Shown: positions 36,468 to 44,425 of the stretch, one piece after another | Numbering within the stretch: position 1 is the first letter of the stretch | Layout of the letters: each line of letters begins with the position of its first letter | Source of the DNA: Denitratimonas sp037478135 | Lineage (GTDB): Bacteria; Pseudomonadota; Gammaproteobacteria; Xanthomonadales; Xanthomonadaceae | DNA length: 64,000 bases | Reading direction: 5' to 3' | NCBI RefSeq assembly: GCF_037478135.1 | Contig: NZ_JBBHDV010000008.1 | Span: 73,143-137,142, forward strand | Notes under the pieces: model-generated | What the model was told of the DNA's origin: nothing | The model's input: the letters and a program-made list of their open reading frames with translations, nothing else | Database searches by the model: none | Position numbers and translations under genes: made by a program

Positions 36468-37022
36468 ATGGGCCATCGTCTGTCGAAGATCTACACCCGC
36501 ACCGGCGATGCCGGCAGCACCGGCCTGGGCGATGGGCAGCGCGTGCCCAAGGACAGCGCCCGCATCCGTCTGCTGGGCGCGCTGGATGAAACCAACGCCT
36601 GGCTCGGCCTGCTGCTGACCCATAGCCTGCCCGACGCCGTGCGGCAGGAACTGGTCGCGGTGCAGCACATGCTGTTCGATCTGGGCGCGGAGATGTGCAT
36701 ACCGGGTCATGCCGCAATCGTGGACGCCGACATCACCTGGCTGGAAGAACGTCTGGACCAGCACAACGCCACGCTACCGCCGCTGAAGGAGTTCATCCTG
36801 CCCGGCGGCAATCCGGCTGCCGCGCATTGCCATCTGGCGCGCACCACCTGCCGGCGTGCCGAGTGCCTGCTGGTAGCGCTGTCGCGTGAGGCGGCGGTGC
36901 GGCCGCAGGCGCTGGCTTTCGTCAACCGCCTGTCCGATCTGCTGTTCGTGCTGGCGCGGCTGCTGAGCCGGGCCGATGATGGGCAGGAAGTGCTCTGGCA
37001 GCCAGCACTGCGTGAGAGGTAA
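36468..37022 (+). CDS. Cob(I)alamin adenosyltransferase, PduO type
   Basis: A 184-residue ATP:corrinoid adenosyltransferase of the trimeric PduO/MMAB family, making adenosylcobalamin from reduced cobalamin and ATP. The ATP-binding N-terminus is IYTRTGDAGSTGLGDGQRV (residues 8-26). The helical core has LDETNAWLG, the substrate block FILPGGNPAAAHCHLARTTCRRAE and the C-terminal FVNRLSDLLFVLARLL, all typical. The ATG at 36468 has a CGGAG site. It follows the BtuM-like gene by 20 bases and precedes the HDAC-like gene. Together with the transporter it forms a B12 uptake-and-activation pair. Confidence 0.95.
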   Translation: MGHRLSKIYTRTGDAGSTGLGDGQRVPKDSARIRLLGALDETNAWLGLLLTHSLPDAVRQELVAVQHMLFDLGAEMCIPGHAAIVDADITWLEERLDQHNATLPPLKEFILPGGNPAAAHCHLARTTCRRAECLLVALSREAAVRPQALAFVNRLSDLLFVLARLLSRADDGQEVLWQPALRER

Positions 37023-37027
37023 CGGCC

Positions 37028-37963
37028 ATCCACCAGTCGCTTGAAACCCTGCGCATCTACACCCACGAGGTCTGCCTCAAGCACGAGAACGGCGAGCACC
37101 ACCCCGAGTCGCCGATGCGGCTGGCGGCGGTGATCGAGGGTCTGCGCGGTGCCGGCCTGCGTGGCGTGGAATGGTGCAATGCACCGGCCGCCACCCGCGC
37201 GCAACTGCGCCTGGTGCACACCCAGGCGCATATCGAAAACATCCTGGACACGCCGGTGCAGGGTCGCCGCACGCTGGACCAGGACACTGCGATGAACGAA
37301 TTCTCCGCCGAGGCCGCGTTGCGTGCGGTCGGTGCCGCCTGCGCCGCGGTGGACGCGGTGATGATGCGCGAATGCGAACGCGCCTTCTGCGCGGTCCGCC
37401 CGCCCGGCCACCATGCTTCGCCGGATGCGGCGATGGGCTTCTGCCTGTTCAACGCCACTGCGGTGGCGGCGCGCTATGCGATCGAACGGCACTTTCTGGA
37501 ACGCGTGGCGATCGTGGATTTCGATGTGCACCACGGCAACGGCACCCAAGCGTGTTTCGAGGACGACCCGGCCGTGATGTACCTGTCCACGCACGAGCGC
37601 GGCATCTATCCGTACAGCGGCCTGGCGTGGGAGCGCGGCGCCGGCAATATCCACAACCTGCCGCTGCCCAAGGGTTCGGGCTCGGAAGCCTTCCGCACCG
37701 CCTGGTACACGAAACTGCTGCCGGAGCTGGAGGATTTCCGCCCGCAACTGCTGCTGATTTCGGCCGGCTTCGACGCACACCGCGCCGATCCGCTGGCCGA
37801 TATGTGCCTGGATACCGAAGACTTCGCGTGGATCACGCGGCAACTGCTGCAGATCGCCACACGTCACGCCCACGGCCGCGTGGTGTCGGTGCTGGAAGGC
37901 GGCTACGACATCGCGGCCTTGCGTGACAGCTGCGTGGAACATGTGCGGGAGCTGCTCGGATGA
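37028..37963 (+). CDS. Histone deacetylase / acetylpolyamine amidohydrolase family protein; apparent ATC start
   Basis: About 311 residues of a zinc-dependent arginase-fold deacetylase. Motifs include RPPGHHA, GFCLFNATAVAARY, the metal ligands DFDVHHGNGTQ, LISAGFDAHRADPL and LEGGYDI. The first ATG in frame is at 37115, but the frame upstream codes for LRIYTHEVCLKHENGEHHPESP, the conserved N-terminus of the family (YTH...GEHHPESPMRL). No ATG, GTG or TTG exists in frame between the stop at 37013-37015 and 37115. A GAGAGG ribosome site (37014-37019) lies 8 bases ahead of an ATC at 37028, so ATC (or CTG at 37049) is the likely initiator, or a base is wrong. The end overlaps amgK by 4 bases. The substrate is unknown. 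Confidence 0.85.
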   Translation: MHQSLETLRIYTHEVCLKHENGEHHPESPMRLAAVIEGLRGAGLRGVEWCNAPAATRAQLRLVHTQAHIENILDTPVQGRRTLDQDTAMNEFSAEAALRAVGAACAAVDAVMMRECERAFCAVRPPGHHASPDAAMGFCLFNATAVAARYAIERHFLERVAIVDFDVHHGNGTQACFEDDPAVMYLSTHERGIYPYSGLAWERGAGNIHNLPLPKGSGSEAFRTAWYTKLLPELEDFRPQLLLISAGFDAHRADPLADMCLDTEDFAWITRQLLQIATRHAHGRVVSVLEGGYDIAALRDSCVEHVRELLG

Positions 37964-38979
37964 CGCCTGACAACGATGCTTCGACCCAGCGCGCCGCGTT
38001 GCGCATGGCCTTCGTCCGCGAGCACCTGGGCACCACTGCCACGGCACCGTCCGCGGCCTCGTCCGATGCTGGCTTTCGCAGCTACTGGCGCAGTGGCGAC
38101 GGCCATGGACACAGCGCCATCGTCATGGATTCCCCACCCGAGCTGGAGGACGTACGTCCCTGGCTGCGCCTGCACCAGCTGCTGGATGACGGCGGCGTGC
38201 GGGTTCCGCAGATCCTGGCGCGCGATGTCACATCCGGCCTGCTACTGCTGGAAGACCTCGGCGGTCCGACACTGCTGCAAACACTCGACCGCGACAACGC
38301 CGCACACTGGTTCGCACAGGCGCTCGAACAGCTGCTGCGCATCCAGCGCATCCCCCCGCCGGACTGGCTGCCGCGCTACGACGCGGCGCTGGTGCGGCGC
38401 GAGTTCGGACTGTTCGAAGAATGGTTCCTGCGCCGTCATCTGGGTGTCGAACTGGATGCCACGGAGCAGGCCGAAATGGCGCAGCTGGCCGATGTTCTCG
38501 TGGATGCCTTCCTCGGCCAGCCGCAGATCCTGGTGCACCGCGATTTCATGCCACGCAATCTGATGCCGTTGCCCGATGGTGTGGCAGTGCTGGATTTCCA
38601 GGACGCGGTGAGCGGGCCGATGGCCTATGACGTGCTGTGCATGGTCAAGGATGCCTTCACCAGCTGGCCGGCAGCACAGGTCGACGCCTGGATCAGCGCC
38701 TATCTGGAAGCCGCAGCCGCTGCCGGCCTTCCGCTGCCTGACGCCGCACATTTCCGGCGCGATTTCGACCTGATCGGCGTGCAGCGGCATCTGAAGGTGC
38801 TGGGCATCTTCGCCCGCCTGCACCACCGCGACGGCAAATCGCGCTACGTCGCCGACGCAGCGCGCTTCATCACCTATCTGATGCAGGTAATGCCCATTTA
38901 TCCAGAACTGGCGCCGTTGCAGGCACTGCTTCAACGCCATGTGCTGCCCCGGGTGCCGGCCATGGCGCTGCCGGCATGA
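37960..38979 (+). CDS. amgK: N-acetylmuramate/N-acetylglucosamine kinase AmgK
   Basis: A 339-residue aminoglycoside-phosphotransferase-fold sugar kinase that makes MurNAc-1-phosphate in the peptidoglycan recycling route that bypasses de novo UDP-MurNAc synthesis. The kinase core is visible: LLLLEDLGGPTLLQ hinge region, catalytic loop LVHRDFMPRNLM (about 193-204) and metal-binding VLDFQDAVSGPMAYD. The C-terminal helical part has GVQRHLKVLGIFARLHHRDGK. The ATG overlaps the HDAC-like stop (ATGA) and the TGA overlaps the murU ATG (ATGA), so the three are co-translated. The pairing with murU makes the assignment secure. This route confers intrinsic fosfomycin tolerance in Pseudomonas. Confidence 0.93.
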   Translation: MTPDNDASTQRAALRMAFVREHLGTTATAPSAASSDAGFRSYWRSGDGHGHSAIVMDSPPELEDVRPWLRLHQLLDDGGVRVPQILARDVTSGLLLLEDLGGPTLLQTLDRDNAAHWFAQALEQLLRIQRIPPPDWLPRYDAALVRREFGLFEEWFLRRHLGVELDATEQAEMAQLADVLVDAFLGQPQILVHRDFMPRNLMPLPDGVAVLDFQDAVSGPMAYDVLCMVKDAFTSWPAAQVDAWISAYLEAAAAAGLPLPDAAHFRRDFDLIGVQRHLKVLGIFARLHHRDGKSRYVADAARFITYLMQVMPIYPELAPLQALLQRHVLPRVPAMALPA

Positions 38980-39674
38980 AGGCCATCATCCTGGCCGCCG
39001 GGCGCGGCCAGCGACTGCGCCCGCTGACCGACACCTGCCCCAAACCCCTCCTGCCGGTCGCTGGCAAGCCGCTGATCGTGCACCACATCGAAGCGCTCGC
39101 GGCCGCCGGCGTGCGCGAACTGGTGATCAACACCGCCTGGCTGGCGGAGCAGTTTCCCGCGATGTTGGGCGATGGCGCGGATTTCGGCGTGTCGATCACG
39201 TATTCGTACGAAGGCAGCAGTGCGCTGGAAACCGGTGGCGGCCTGTTGAACGCGCTGCCGCTGCTCGGCGATGCCCCGTTCCTTGTGGTGAATGGGGATA
39301 TCCACGCCGACGTCGACTTCGCCGACCTGGCGCTTCCTTCGGCCGATCTTGCGCAGCTGGTGATGGTCGATCCCCCGGCAGGCAGCGCCGGCGACTTCCA
39401 TCTGGATGACGCCGGCCGGCTGACACCCGATGGCGACGGCCCGCGCCTGACCTACTCGGGCATCGCGCTGATCGACCCCGCCCTGTTCGCGGGCTGGCGC
39501 GCGGCATTTTCCCGCGACGACATCCACGGCCATCCGCCCGCATTCCGGCTGGCGCCACTGCTGCGTCATGCCATGCATCGCGACCGCATCGGTGGCCGGC
39601 ATCACCGCGGGCACTGGACCGATGCCGGTACGCCGCTGGCACTGGCGGCGCTGGAACAAAAGCTGGGCAACTGA
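38976..39674 (+). CDS. murU: N-acetylmuramate alpha-1-phosphate uridylyltransferase MurU
   Basis: A 232-residue nucleotidyltransferase that converts MurNAc-1-phosphate and UTP to UDP-MurNAc. It has the signature IILAAGRGQRLRPLTDTCPK (residues 4-23), with KPLLPVAGKPLIVHHIEAL, the metal Asp in VVNGDIHAD and WTDAGTPLALAALE near the end. It lacks the C-terminal beta-helix of longer sugar-phosphate nucleotidyltransferases, as MurU does. It follows amgK with a 4-base overlap and closes the operon. The 132 bases after it hold the control region of the peroxidase gene. Confidence 0.93.
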   Translation: MKAIILAAGRGQRLRPLTDTCPKPLLPVAGKPLIVHHIEALAAAGVRELVINTAWLAEQFPAMLGDGADFGVSITYSYEGSSALETGGGLLNALPLLGDAPFLVVNGDIHADVDFADLALPSADLAQLVMVDPPAGSAGDFHLDDAGRLTPDGDGPRLTYSGIALIDPALFAGWRAAFSRDDIHGHPPAFRLAPLLRHAMHRDRIGGRHHRGHWTDAGTPLALAALEQKLGN

Positions 39675-39717
39675 AGCACGCCCGGCGCTGAAGAGCGGTG
39701 CGCGCGGCCAGCCGCGA

Positions 39718-39731
39718 TTGATCGCAGTCAA
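39718..39731 (+). promoter_or_regulatory. FNR/Anr-like binding site upstream of the cytochrome c peroxidase gene
   Basis: TTGATCGCAGTCAA matches the FNR/Anr pattern TTGAT-N4-ATCAA at 9 of 10 half-site positions. A weak -10 (TGTCAT, 39754-39759) would place the site near -41.5, the position for class II activation. CcpA-type peroxidases are known to be activated by FNR or Anr under low oxygen. Confidence 0.55.
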
Positions 39732-39806
39732 CACCGGCAACGCGCTTCTGCGATGTCATGGTCACAGGAATCCGACATCACCCCCCCGCCAGCCAAGGAG
39801 CCCACC

Positions 39807-40877
39807 ATGAAACATTTCCGCCCGATTACCCTGGCCCTTGCCGCCGCACTGGCCACCACGGTCAGTGCGTTGGCCATCGCCAAGGAAAACACCAGCGCCC
39901 CTGCTGCCGCCGAGCTGCGTTCGATGGCCAGCGCCATCTTCCAGCCGATTCCCGACCCGCCCACGGAAATCCGAGGCGAAAAGATCACGCCGGAAAAGAT
40001 CGAGCTGGGCCGCATGCTGTTCTTCGAACCCCGCCTGTCGCGCAGCCACATCATCAGCTGCAACACCTGCCACAGCATCGGCACCGGCGGCGCCGACAAC
40101 GTGCCGGTGTCGATCGGCCACGGCTGGCAGAAGGGTCCGCGCAACTCGCCCACGGTGTTCAACGCCGTGTTCAACGCCGCGCAATTCTGGGACGGCCGCG
40201 CCGATGACCTGATGGAACAGGCCAAGGGCCCGGTGCAGGCCAGCGTAGAAATGAACAACACGCCCGAGCAGGTGGAAATCACGCTGCGCAGCATGCCCGA
40301 GTATGTCGAAGCATTCCGCACCGCGTTCCCGGGCGAAGAATCACCGGTCACCTTCGACAACATGGCGCGCGTGCTCGAAGCCTTCCAGTCCACGCTGGTG
40401 ACACCGGATTCGCGCTTCGACCTGTTTCTGAAGGGCTCCGATGATGCGCTCGACGCGGAAGAGCGTCAGGGCCTGTCGCTGTTCATCAACAAGGCCTGCA
40501 TCGCCTGCCATTCCGGCGTGAACCTGGGCGGCCAGGCCTACTTCCCGTTCGGCGTGATCCAGCGCCCCGGCGCGGACATCCTGCCGGCCGAGGACAAGGG
40601 CCGCTTCTCGGTCACCAACACCGCCACCGATGAATACGTGTTCCGCGCCTCACCGTTGCGCAACGTGGCCCTGACCGCACCCTACTTCCACAGCGGCGAA
40701 GTCTGGGATCTGAAACAGGCCGTGGCGATCATGGGCTCCAGCCAGCTCGGCCACACCCTGACCGATGACGAGGCCGGCTCGATCGCGCGCTTCCTGGAAA
40801 CCCTGACCGGTATCCAGCCCAAGGTCGAATACCCGACCCTGCCGCGCAGCACCGCAACCACCCCGAAGCCCGAGTAA
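39807..40877 (+). CDS. ccpA: Di-haem cytochrome c peroxidase (CcpA/MauG family)
   Basis: A 356-residue periplasmic peroxidase that reduces hydrogen peroxide with electrons from cytochrome c. A signal peptide (ITLALAAALATTVSALAIA) is followed by two haem-attachment motifs, CNTCH (about residue 84) and CIACH (about 233). Also present are the family blocks ELGRMLFFEPRLS, WQKGPRNSPTVFNAVFNAAQFWDGRA and RASPLRNVALTAPYFHSGEVWDLKQAV. The ATG at 39807 has an AAGGAG site 6 bases ahead. The frame is open upstream to 39753 without homology. It is a single-gene unit between the FNR-like site and a strong terminator. Confidence 0.96.
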   Translation: MKHFRPITLALAAALATTVSALAIAKENTSAPAAAELRSMASAIFQPIPDPPTEIRGEKITPEKIELGRMLFFEPRLSRSHIISCNTCHSIGTGGADNVPVSIGHGWQKGPRNSPTVFNAVFNAAQFWDGRADDLMEQAKGPVQASVEMNNTPEQVEITLRSMPEYVEAFRTAFPGEESPVTFDNMARVLEAFQSTLVTPDSRFDLFLKGSDDALDAEERQGLSLFINKACIACHSGVNLGGQAYFPFGVIQRPGADILPAEDKGRFSVTNTATDEYVFRASPLRNVALTAPYFHSGEVWDLKQAVAIMGSSQLGHTLTDDEAGSIARFLETLTGIQPKVEYPTLPRSTATTPKPE

Positions 40878-40919
40878 GCTGCGCCTCCATTGCCGCCATA
40901 CCGCGCATCAGCAATAACG

Positions 40920-40950
40920 AAAAGGGCACCGCAAGGTGCCCTTTTCGTTT
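40920..40950 (+). terminator. Rho-independent terminator after the peroxidase gene
   Basis: The 11-bp stem AAAAGGGCACC / GGTGCCCTTTT with a GCAA tetraloop is followed by CGTTT. It has A and U tracts on both sides, so it could also end transcripts arriving on the minus strand from pit. Confidence 0.93.
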
Positions 40951-40981
40951 CCAGCCGACGGGAATCAGCCGTCGAATCACC

Positions 40982-41019
40982 GCATAGGCTGGCGTAAGCA
41001 CGCGAACCCCAACCTATGC
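40982..41019. repeat. Imperfect inverted repeat between ccpA and pit
   Basis: GCATAGG...TGG (40982-40992) pairs with CCA...CCTATGC (41009-41019) around a spacer of about 16 bases. It resembles the TAGGTTGGG-type intergenic palindromes scattered in this bacterial group. No gene lies between the terminator and the pit stop. Confidence 0.45.
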
Positions 41020-41070
41020 CTGCAGCACGGGCCGGATCACGCTGCGCGCAGCGGATCCGGCAACGCGTCT

Positions 41071-42198
41071 TCAGGCCCAGCCGAGTGAACGCAGCGTGTT
41101 GATCATCAGATAGGCGATGCCGCCGGCAGCCGGGATCGTCAGGATCCAGGCCCAAATCATGCGCTCCACCACGCCCCACTTGATCGCGTTCAGGCGCTTG
41201 GCCGTGCCTACGCCCATGATCGCGGCGGAAATATTGTGCGTGGTCGAAACCGGGATGCCGAGGCTGGAGGCCAGCGTGATCACCGAAGCGGCACTGGCCT
41301 CGGCCGCGAAGCCGTGGATCGGGTGCAGCTTGACCAGTTTGTGGCCCAGTGTCTTGATGATGCGCCAGCCGCCAGCGGCAGTGCCTGCGGCCATCACGAT
41401 GGCGCAGGTGAACTTGATCCAGGTGTCGATATCGCCTTCGGTCAGGGCTTCTTCGGACGGATGCAGGAAGGCCAGCCAGGCCGGCAGGTCGCTGAGCGTG
41501 CCGGTCGCCTCGGCGCTGACCAGCGCCAGCGCGATGATGCCCATCGTCTTCTGCGCGTCGTTCAGGCCGTGCGCAAACCCCATGTAGCCGGCCGAAGCAA
41601 TCTGCGCCTTGCCGAAGAACGAATTGACCCAGCGCGGCCGCGCCAGCCGCGCCAACGGCCCGCCACTGGCGGCCATGCCGGCGATGATCGCGAACAGCAG
41701 GCCCATCATCGCAAAGCCCATCAAGAAACCCATCACCGGCGAGGTGATCATCGGCACCAGCACCTTCCACAGCAGACCGGCGCCCTTCCACCACGGCTGC
41801 GCGGATTCGACCCAGATGATCGCGTTCCAGTCGGTCCCGGCAGCGCCCAGCGCGGCGCCGCACAGGCCGCCGATCAGGGCGTGCGAGCTGGACGAAGGCA
41901 GGCCGAAATACCAGGTAATCAAGTTCCAGATGATGCCGCCGGACAGCGCGCAGATGAGCACCTGCGAGGTCACCTCGACCACCTGTGCATCGATCAGGCC
42001 CGAGGCGATGGTCTTGGCCACCGCGGTGCCGGCCAGCGCACCCAGCAGGTTCATGCTGGCCGCCAGCGCGATGGCCTGCATCGGCGAAAGCACCTTGGTC
42101 GCCACCACGGTGGCGATCGAGTTGGCGGTGTCGTGGAAGCCGTTGATGTACTCGAACACCAGCGCGAACAGCACCACCATCAGTACCAGGGTGAGCAT
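41071..42198 (-). CDS. pit: Low-affinity inorganic phosphate transporter (PiT family)
   Basis: A 375-residue membrane carrier with the two inverted PiT signatures: FEYINGFHDTANSIATVVAT near the N-terminus and GIPVSTTHNISAAIMGVG near the C-terminus. Each half also has a GFAHGLNDAQK-type or SSSSHALIGG block. About ten hydrophobic helices are visible. PiT proteins import metal-phosphate complexes with protons. It starts 10 bases after the DUF47 gene, whose products are usually paired with PiT. The ATG at 42198 has a GAGG site 9 bases ahead. Length is shorter than E. coli PitA (499), which is common for the Pap-Pit type. Confidence 0.95.
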   Translation of the reverse strand: MLTLVLMVVLFALVFEYINGFHDTANSIATVVATKVLSPMQAIALAASMNLLGALAGTAVAKTIASGLIDAQVVEVTSQVLICALSGGIIWNLITWYFGLPSSSSHALIGGLCGAALGAAGTDWNAIIWVESAQPWWKGAGLLWKVLVPMITSPVMGFLMGFAMMGLLFAIIAGMAASGGPLARLARPRWVNSFFGKAQIASAGYMGFAHGLNDAQKTMGIIALALVSAEATGTLSDLPAWLAFLHPSEEALTEGDIDTWIKFTCAIVMAAGTAAGGWRIIKTLGHKLVKLHPIHGFAAEASAASVITLASSLGIPVSTTHNISAAIMGVGTAKRLNAIKWGVVERMIWAWILTIPAAGGIAYLMINTLRSLGWA

Positions 42199-42208
42199 GG
42201 GGCGCGCC

Positions 42209-42835
42209 TCAGGAGTTCTTCAGCACGATCTGGTAGCAGACTTCGCCCGCGGTACGGCAGCGGTCGATGGCCTTTTCCAGCAGTTCGAAGAAGTCCTTGA
42301 TCAGCAGCACTTCCAGACCGTCGTACTGGCCGGAGTACACCTCGCGGTAGGTTTCCAGCATCAGCCGGTCGGCCTCGGCCTCGACATTGCGCAGGCGGTC
42401 GTAGAGGCGTTTCATCGGCTCCATCCGCATCTTTGGCAGCAGCCGCACCATTTCCACCACCAACTCAGCGGCCTGCTGCAGCATGGCCGCGCGTGGCCCG
42501 AAGTCGATGTTCTCCAGCTTCTCGCTAGCCAGCGCGTAGCGGTCGGCGAACTTTTCGATGGTCTTGGGGATGCGATAGATGGCATTGCCCAGAGCTTCGA
42601 TGTCCTCGCGCTCCAGCGGCGTGACGAAGGTGTCCACCAGCGCCTGGCTGATCTGCTCGGAGACTTCCTTCTCGCGCTGACGCGCGATCTTGAACTCGGT
42701 CAGCGTGGCCTCGGTCCCGTGGTCCTTGACCAGGTGCTGCAGCGCTTCGGCGCTCTGGCTCGCCGCCATCGCGGCGGATTCGAGCAGGGCATAGAAGCGG
42801 TCGCCCTTGCCGAAAATGGTTTGCAGGGAAAACAT
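42209..42835 (-). CDS. PiT accessory protein, DUF47/PhoU-like
   Basis: A 208-residue all-helical DUF47 (TIGR00153-like) protein related to PhoU. Blocks include GKGDRFYALLESAA, VTPLEREDIEALGNAIYRIPKTIEKFADR and EVYSGQYDGLEVLLIKDFFELLEKAIDRCR. The acidic PhoU-type metal-binding motifs are within these helices. Such proteins are encoded next to pit and are thought to modulate it. The ATG at 42835 is chosen by homology. The frame continues 60 codons upstream through the control region. A candidate PHO box lies about 100 bases upstream of the start. Confidence 0.92.
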   Translation of the reverse strand: MFSLQTIFGKGDRFYALLESAAMAASQSAEALQHLVKDHGTEATLTEFKIARQREKEVSEQISQALVDTFVTPLEREDIEALGNAIYRIPKTIEKFADRYALASEKLENIDFGPRAAMLQQAAELVVEMVRLLPKMRMEPMKRLYDRLRNVEAEADRLMLETYREVYSGQYDGLEVLLIKDFFELLEKAIDRCRTAGEVCYQIVLKNS

Positions 42836-42933
42836 CGGTCGTCGCTCTTGAAGGGGAATACATGCGGCGGCAACCCGATGTTTCGGGAGGCGCCGGGCGC
42901 GGTGGCGCCATATGACGCCAAGTTTACCGCGCA

Positions 42934-42951
42934 AAGACAATTTCGAGACAG
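42934..42951 (-). promoter_or_regulatory. Candidate PHO box upstream of DUF47-pit
   Basis: On the minus strand CTGTCTC-GAAA-TTGTCTT forms two 7-base direct repeats with an 11-base period. Each matches CTGTCAT at 5 of 7 positions. A TAAACT lies 7 bases after the box. Control of pap-pit by PhoB is known in rhizobia. Here it is inferred from two imperfect repeats only. Confidence 0.4.
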
Positions 42952-43060
42952 TGCCGGGCGCGGTTTCCACGTCGCTTGTGGCATAGTTTGATCGCATTTG
43001 CCGCCATCCCGGCACGCCACCATTGCAAGGAACCCCGTGTCGGCCCTGTGCCGGCGACCC

Positions 43061-44380
43061 ATGACACTCGAACTTGTCGTCGTTGCCCTGCTAATCCTGG
43101 CCAATGGTTTCTTCGCGCTGTCGGAGATGTCCGTGGTCACCTCGCGCCGCCCGCGACTGCGCCAGATGGCCAGCCGCAGCCGTCGTGCCCGCGCCGCGCT
43201 GGAACTGGCCGAACAGCCCGAGCGCTTCCTTTCCACCGTCCAGGTCGGCATCACCCTGGTCGGCATCCTGACCGGCATGTTCGGCGGTGCCGCATTTGGT
43301 GCGCGTATCGCGGCCGGCCTTGGCGCGCTGGGCATCGGCCCGGATCTGGCGCATGGCATCGGGCTGGCCGTCAGCGTCAGCCTGATCACCTTTTTCACCA
43401 TCGTGTTCGGCGAGTTACTGCCCAAGCGCATCGCGCTGCTGGCATCCGAGCGCATCGCCAGCAATGTCGCGCTGCCGATGCAGGCGATGTCGCGCGTGGC
43501 TGCACCCTTCGTCTGGTTGCTCTCGCACAGCGTCAGCATCCTGCTGCGTCTGCTGCGGTTGAAAGACACCGCTGCCTCGCAGGTCTCCGAAGAAGAGATC
43601 CGCATGCTGCTGGCCGAAGGCCACGAGCAGGGCCTGATCGACGCCGACGAGCGCAACATGATGAACCGGGTCATGCGCCTGGGCGACCGCACCGCCGAAA
43701 ACCTGATGACGCCCCGCACCCGCATCGCCTGGCTGGATCTGGAAGCCAGCCACGAAGAGAACATCCAGGTGCTGCGTGAGCATCCCTACTCGCGCTATCC
43801 GGTCTATCGCGGCTCGGACAGCGATGTGGTCGGCATCATGGAAACCAAATCACTGGTGCGCCTGCTGACTCGCCCGGACGATATCGACAGCCTGCTCGAT
43901 GATCTGGCCGAACCGCTGTTCGTGACCGAATCCACCCGCGCCCTGACGCTGCTGGAAATCTTCCGCGACGAAAGCGCACACATGGCGCTGGTGGTCGACG
44001 AATACGGCGATCTTCAAGGCCTGGTCACGCTCAACGACCTGATCAGCGCGGTGCTGGGCCAGATGCAGCAGCAGGAAATCGATGCCAGCGAGAACGCCGT
44101 GGTGGTGCAGCGCAGCGATGGGAGCTATCTGGTCGATGCCAGCCTCTCCAGCGAAGACCTGCGCGAACTGCTGGATCTGGCGAAAATGCCGAACGAGGAC
44201 GAGCACGACTACAACACCGCCGCCGGCATGGTGGTGGCGCATTTCGGCCGTATTCCGGCGCCGGGCGAGTGGTTCGAACATTCCGGCTGGCGCTTTGAAG
44301 TGGTCGATCTGGACGGCGCCCGGATCGACCAGCTGCTGGTGCAACGGCAACCCGATACGCCGGATCTGAACCTGGATTGA
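43061..44380 (+). CDS. CNNM/CorC family membrane protein (DUF21, CBS pair, CorC_HlyC)
   Basis: A 439-residue protein of the hemolysin-C/CorC/CNNM family, linked to magnesium or cobalt efflux. The DUF21 membrane domain is about residues 1-190 (ALSEMSVVTSRRPRLRQMA, VQVGITLVGILTGMFGG, VFGELLPKRIALL). A CBS pair follows (about 205-335, LMTPRTRIAWLD and HMALVVDEYGDLQGLVTLND), and a C-terminal CorC_HlyC domain (about 350-430). The ATG at 43061 begins the first helix; an upstream in-frame ATG at 42998 would add 21 polar residues. It is divergent from DUF47-pit and 45 bases ahead of exoD. It is the second probable magnesium-related protein in the window after MgtE. Confidence 0.92.
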   Translation: MTLELVVVALLILANGFFALSEMSVVTSRRPRLRQMASRSRRARAALELAEQPERFLSTVQVGITLVGILTGMFGGAAFGARIAAGLGALGIGPDLAHGIGLAVSVSLITFFTIVFGELLPKRIALLASERIASNVALPMQAMSRVAAPFVWLLSHSVSILLRLLRLKDTAASQVSEEEIRMLLAEGHEQGLIDADERNMMNRVMRLGDRTAENLMTPRTRIAWLDLEASHEENIQVLREHPYSRYPVYRGSDSDVVGIMETKSLVRLLTRPDDIDSLLDDLAEPLFVTESTRALTLLEIFRDESAHMALVVDEYGDLQGLVTLNDLISAVLGQMQQQEIDASENAVVVQRSDGSYLVDASLSSEDLRELLDLAKMPNEDEHDYNTAAGMVVAHFGRIPAPGEWFEHSGWRFEVVDLDGARIDQLLVQRQPDTPDLNLD

Positions 44381-44425
44381 TGCGGTGAAACCCATGCTGC
44401 CCAACCTCCACGGCGTGACGAGGGC

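Noticed and set aside
37115..37963. Using the ATG at 37115 as the start of the HDAC-like gene
   Set aside because: It would remove the conserved YTH...HHPESP N-terminus that is clearly encoded upstream in the same frame.
42998..43060. Upstream ATG for the CNNM/CorC gene
   Set aside because: It adds 21 polar, basic residues ahead of the first membrane helix. The ATG at 43061 begins at the helix as in the family.
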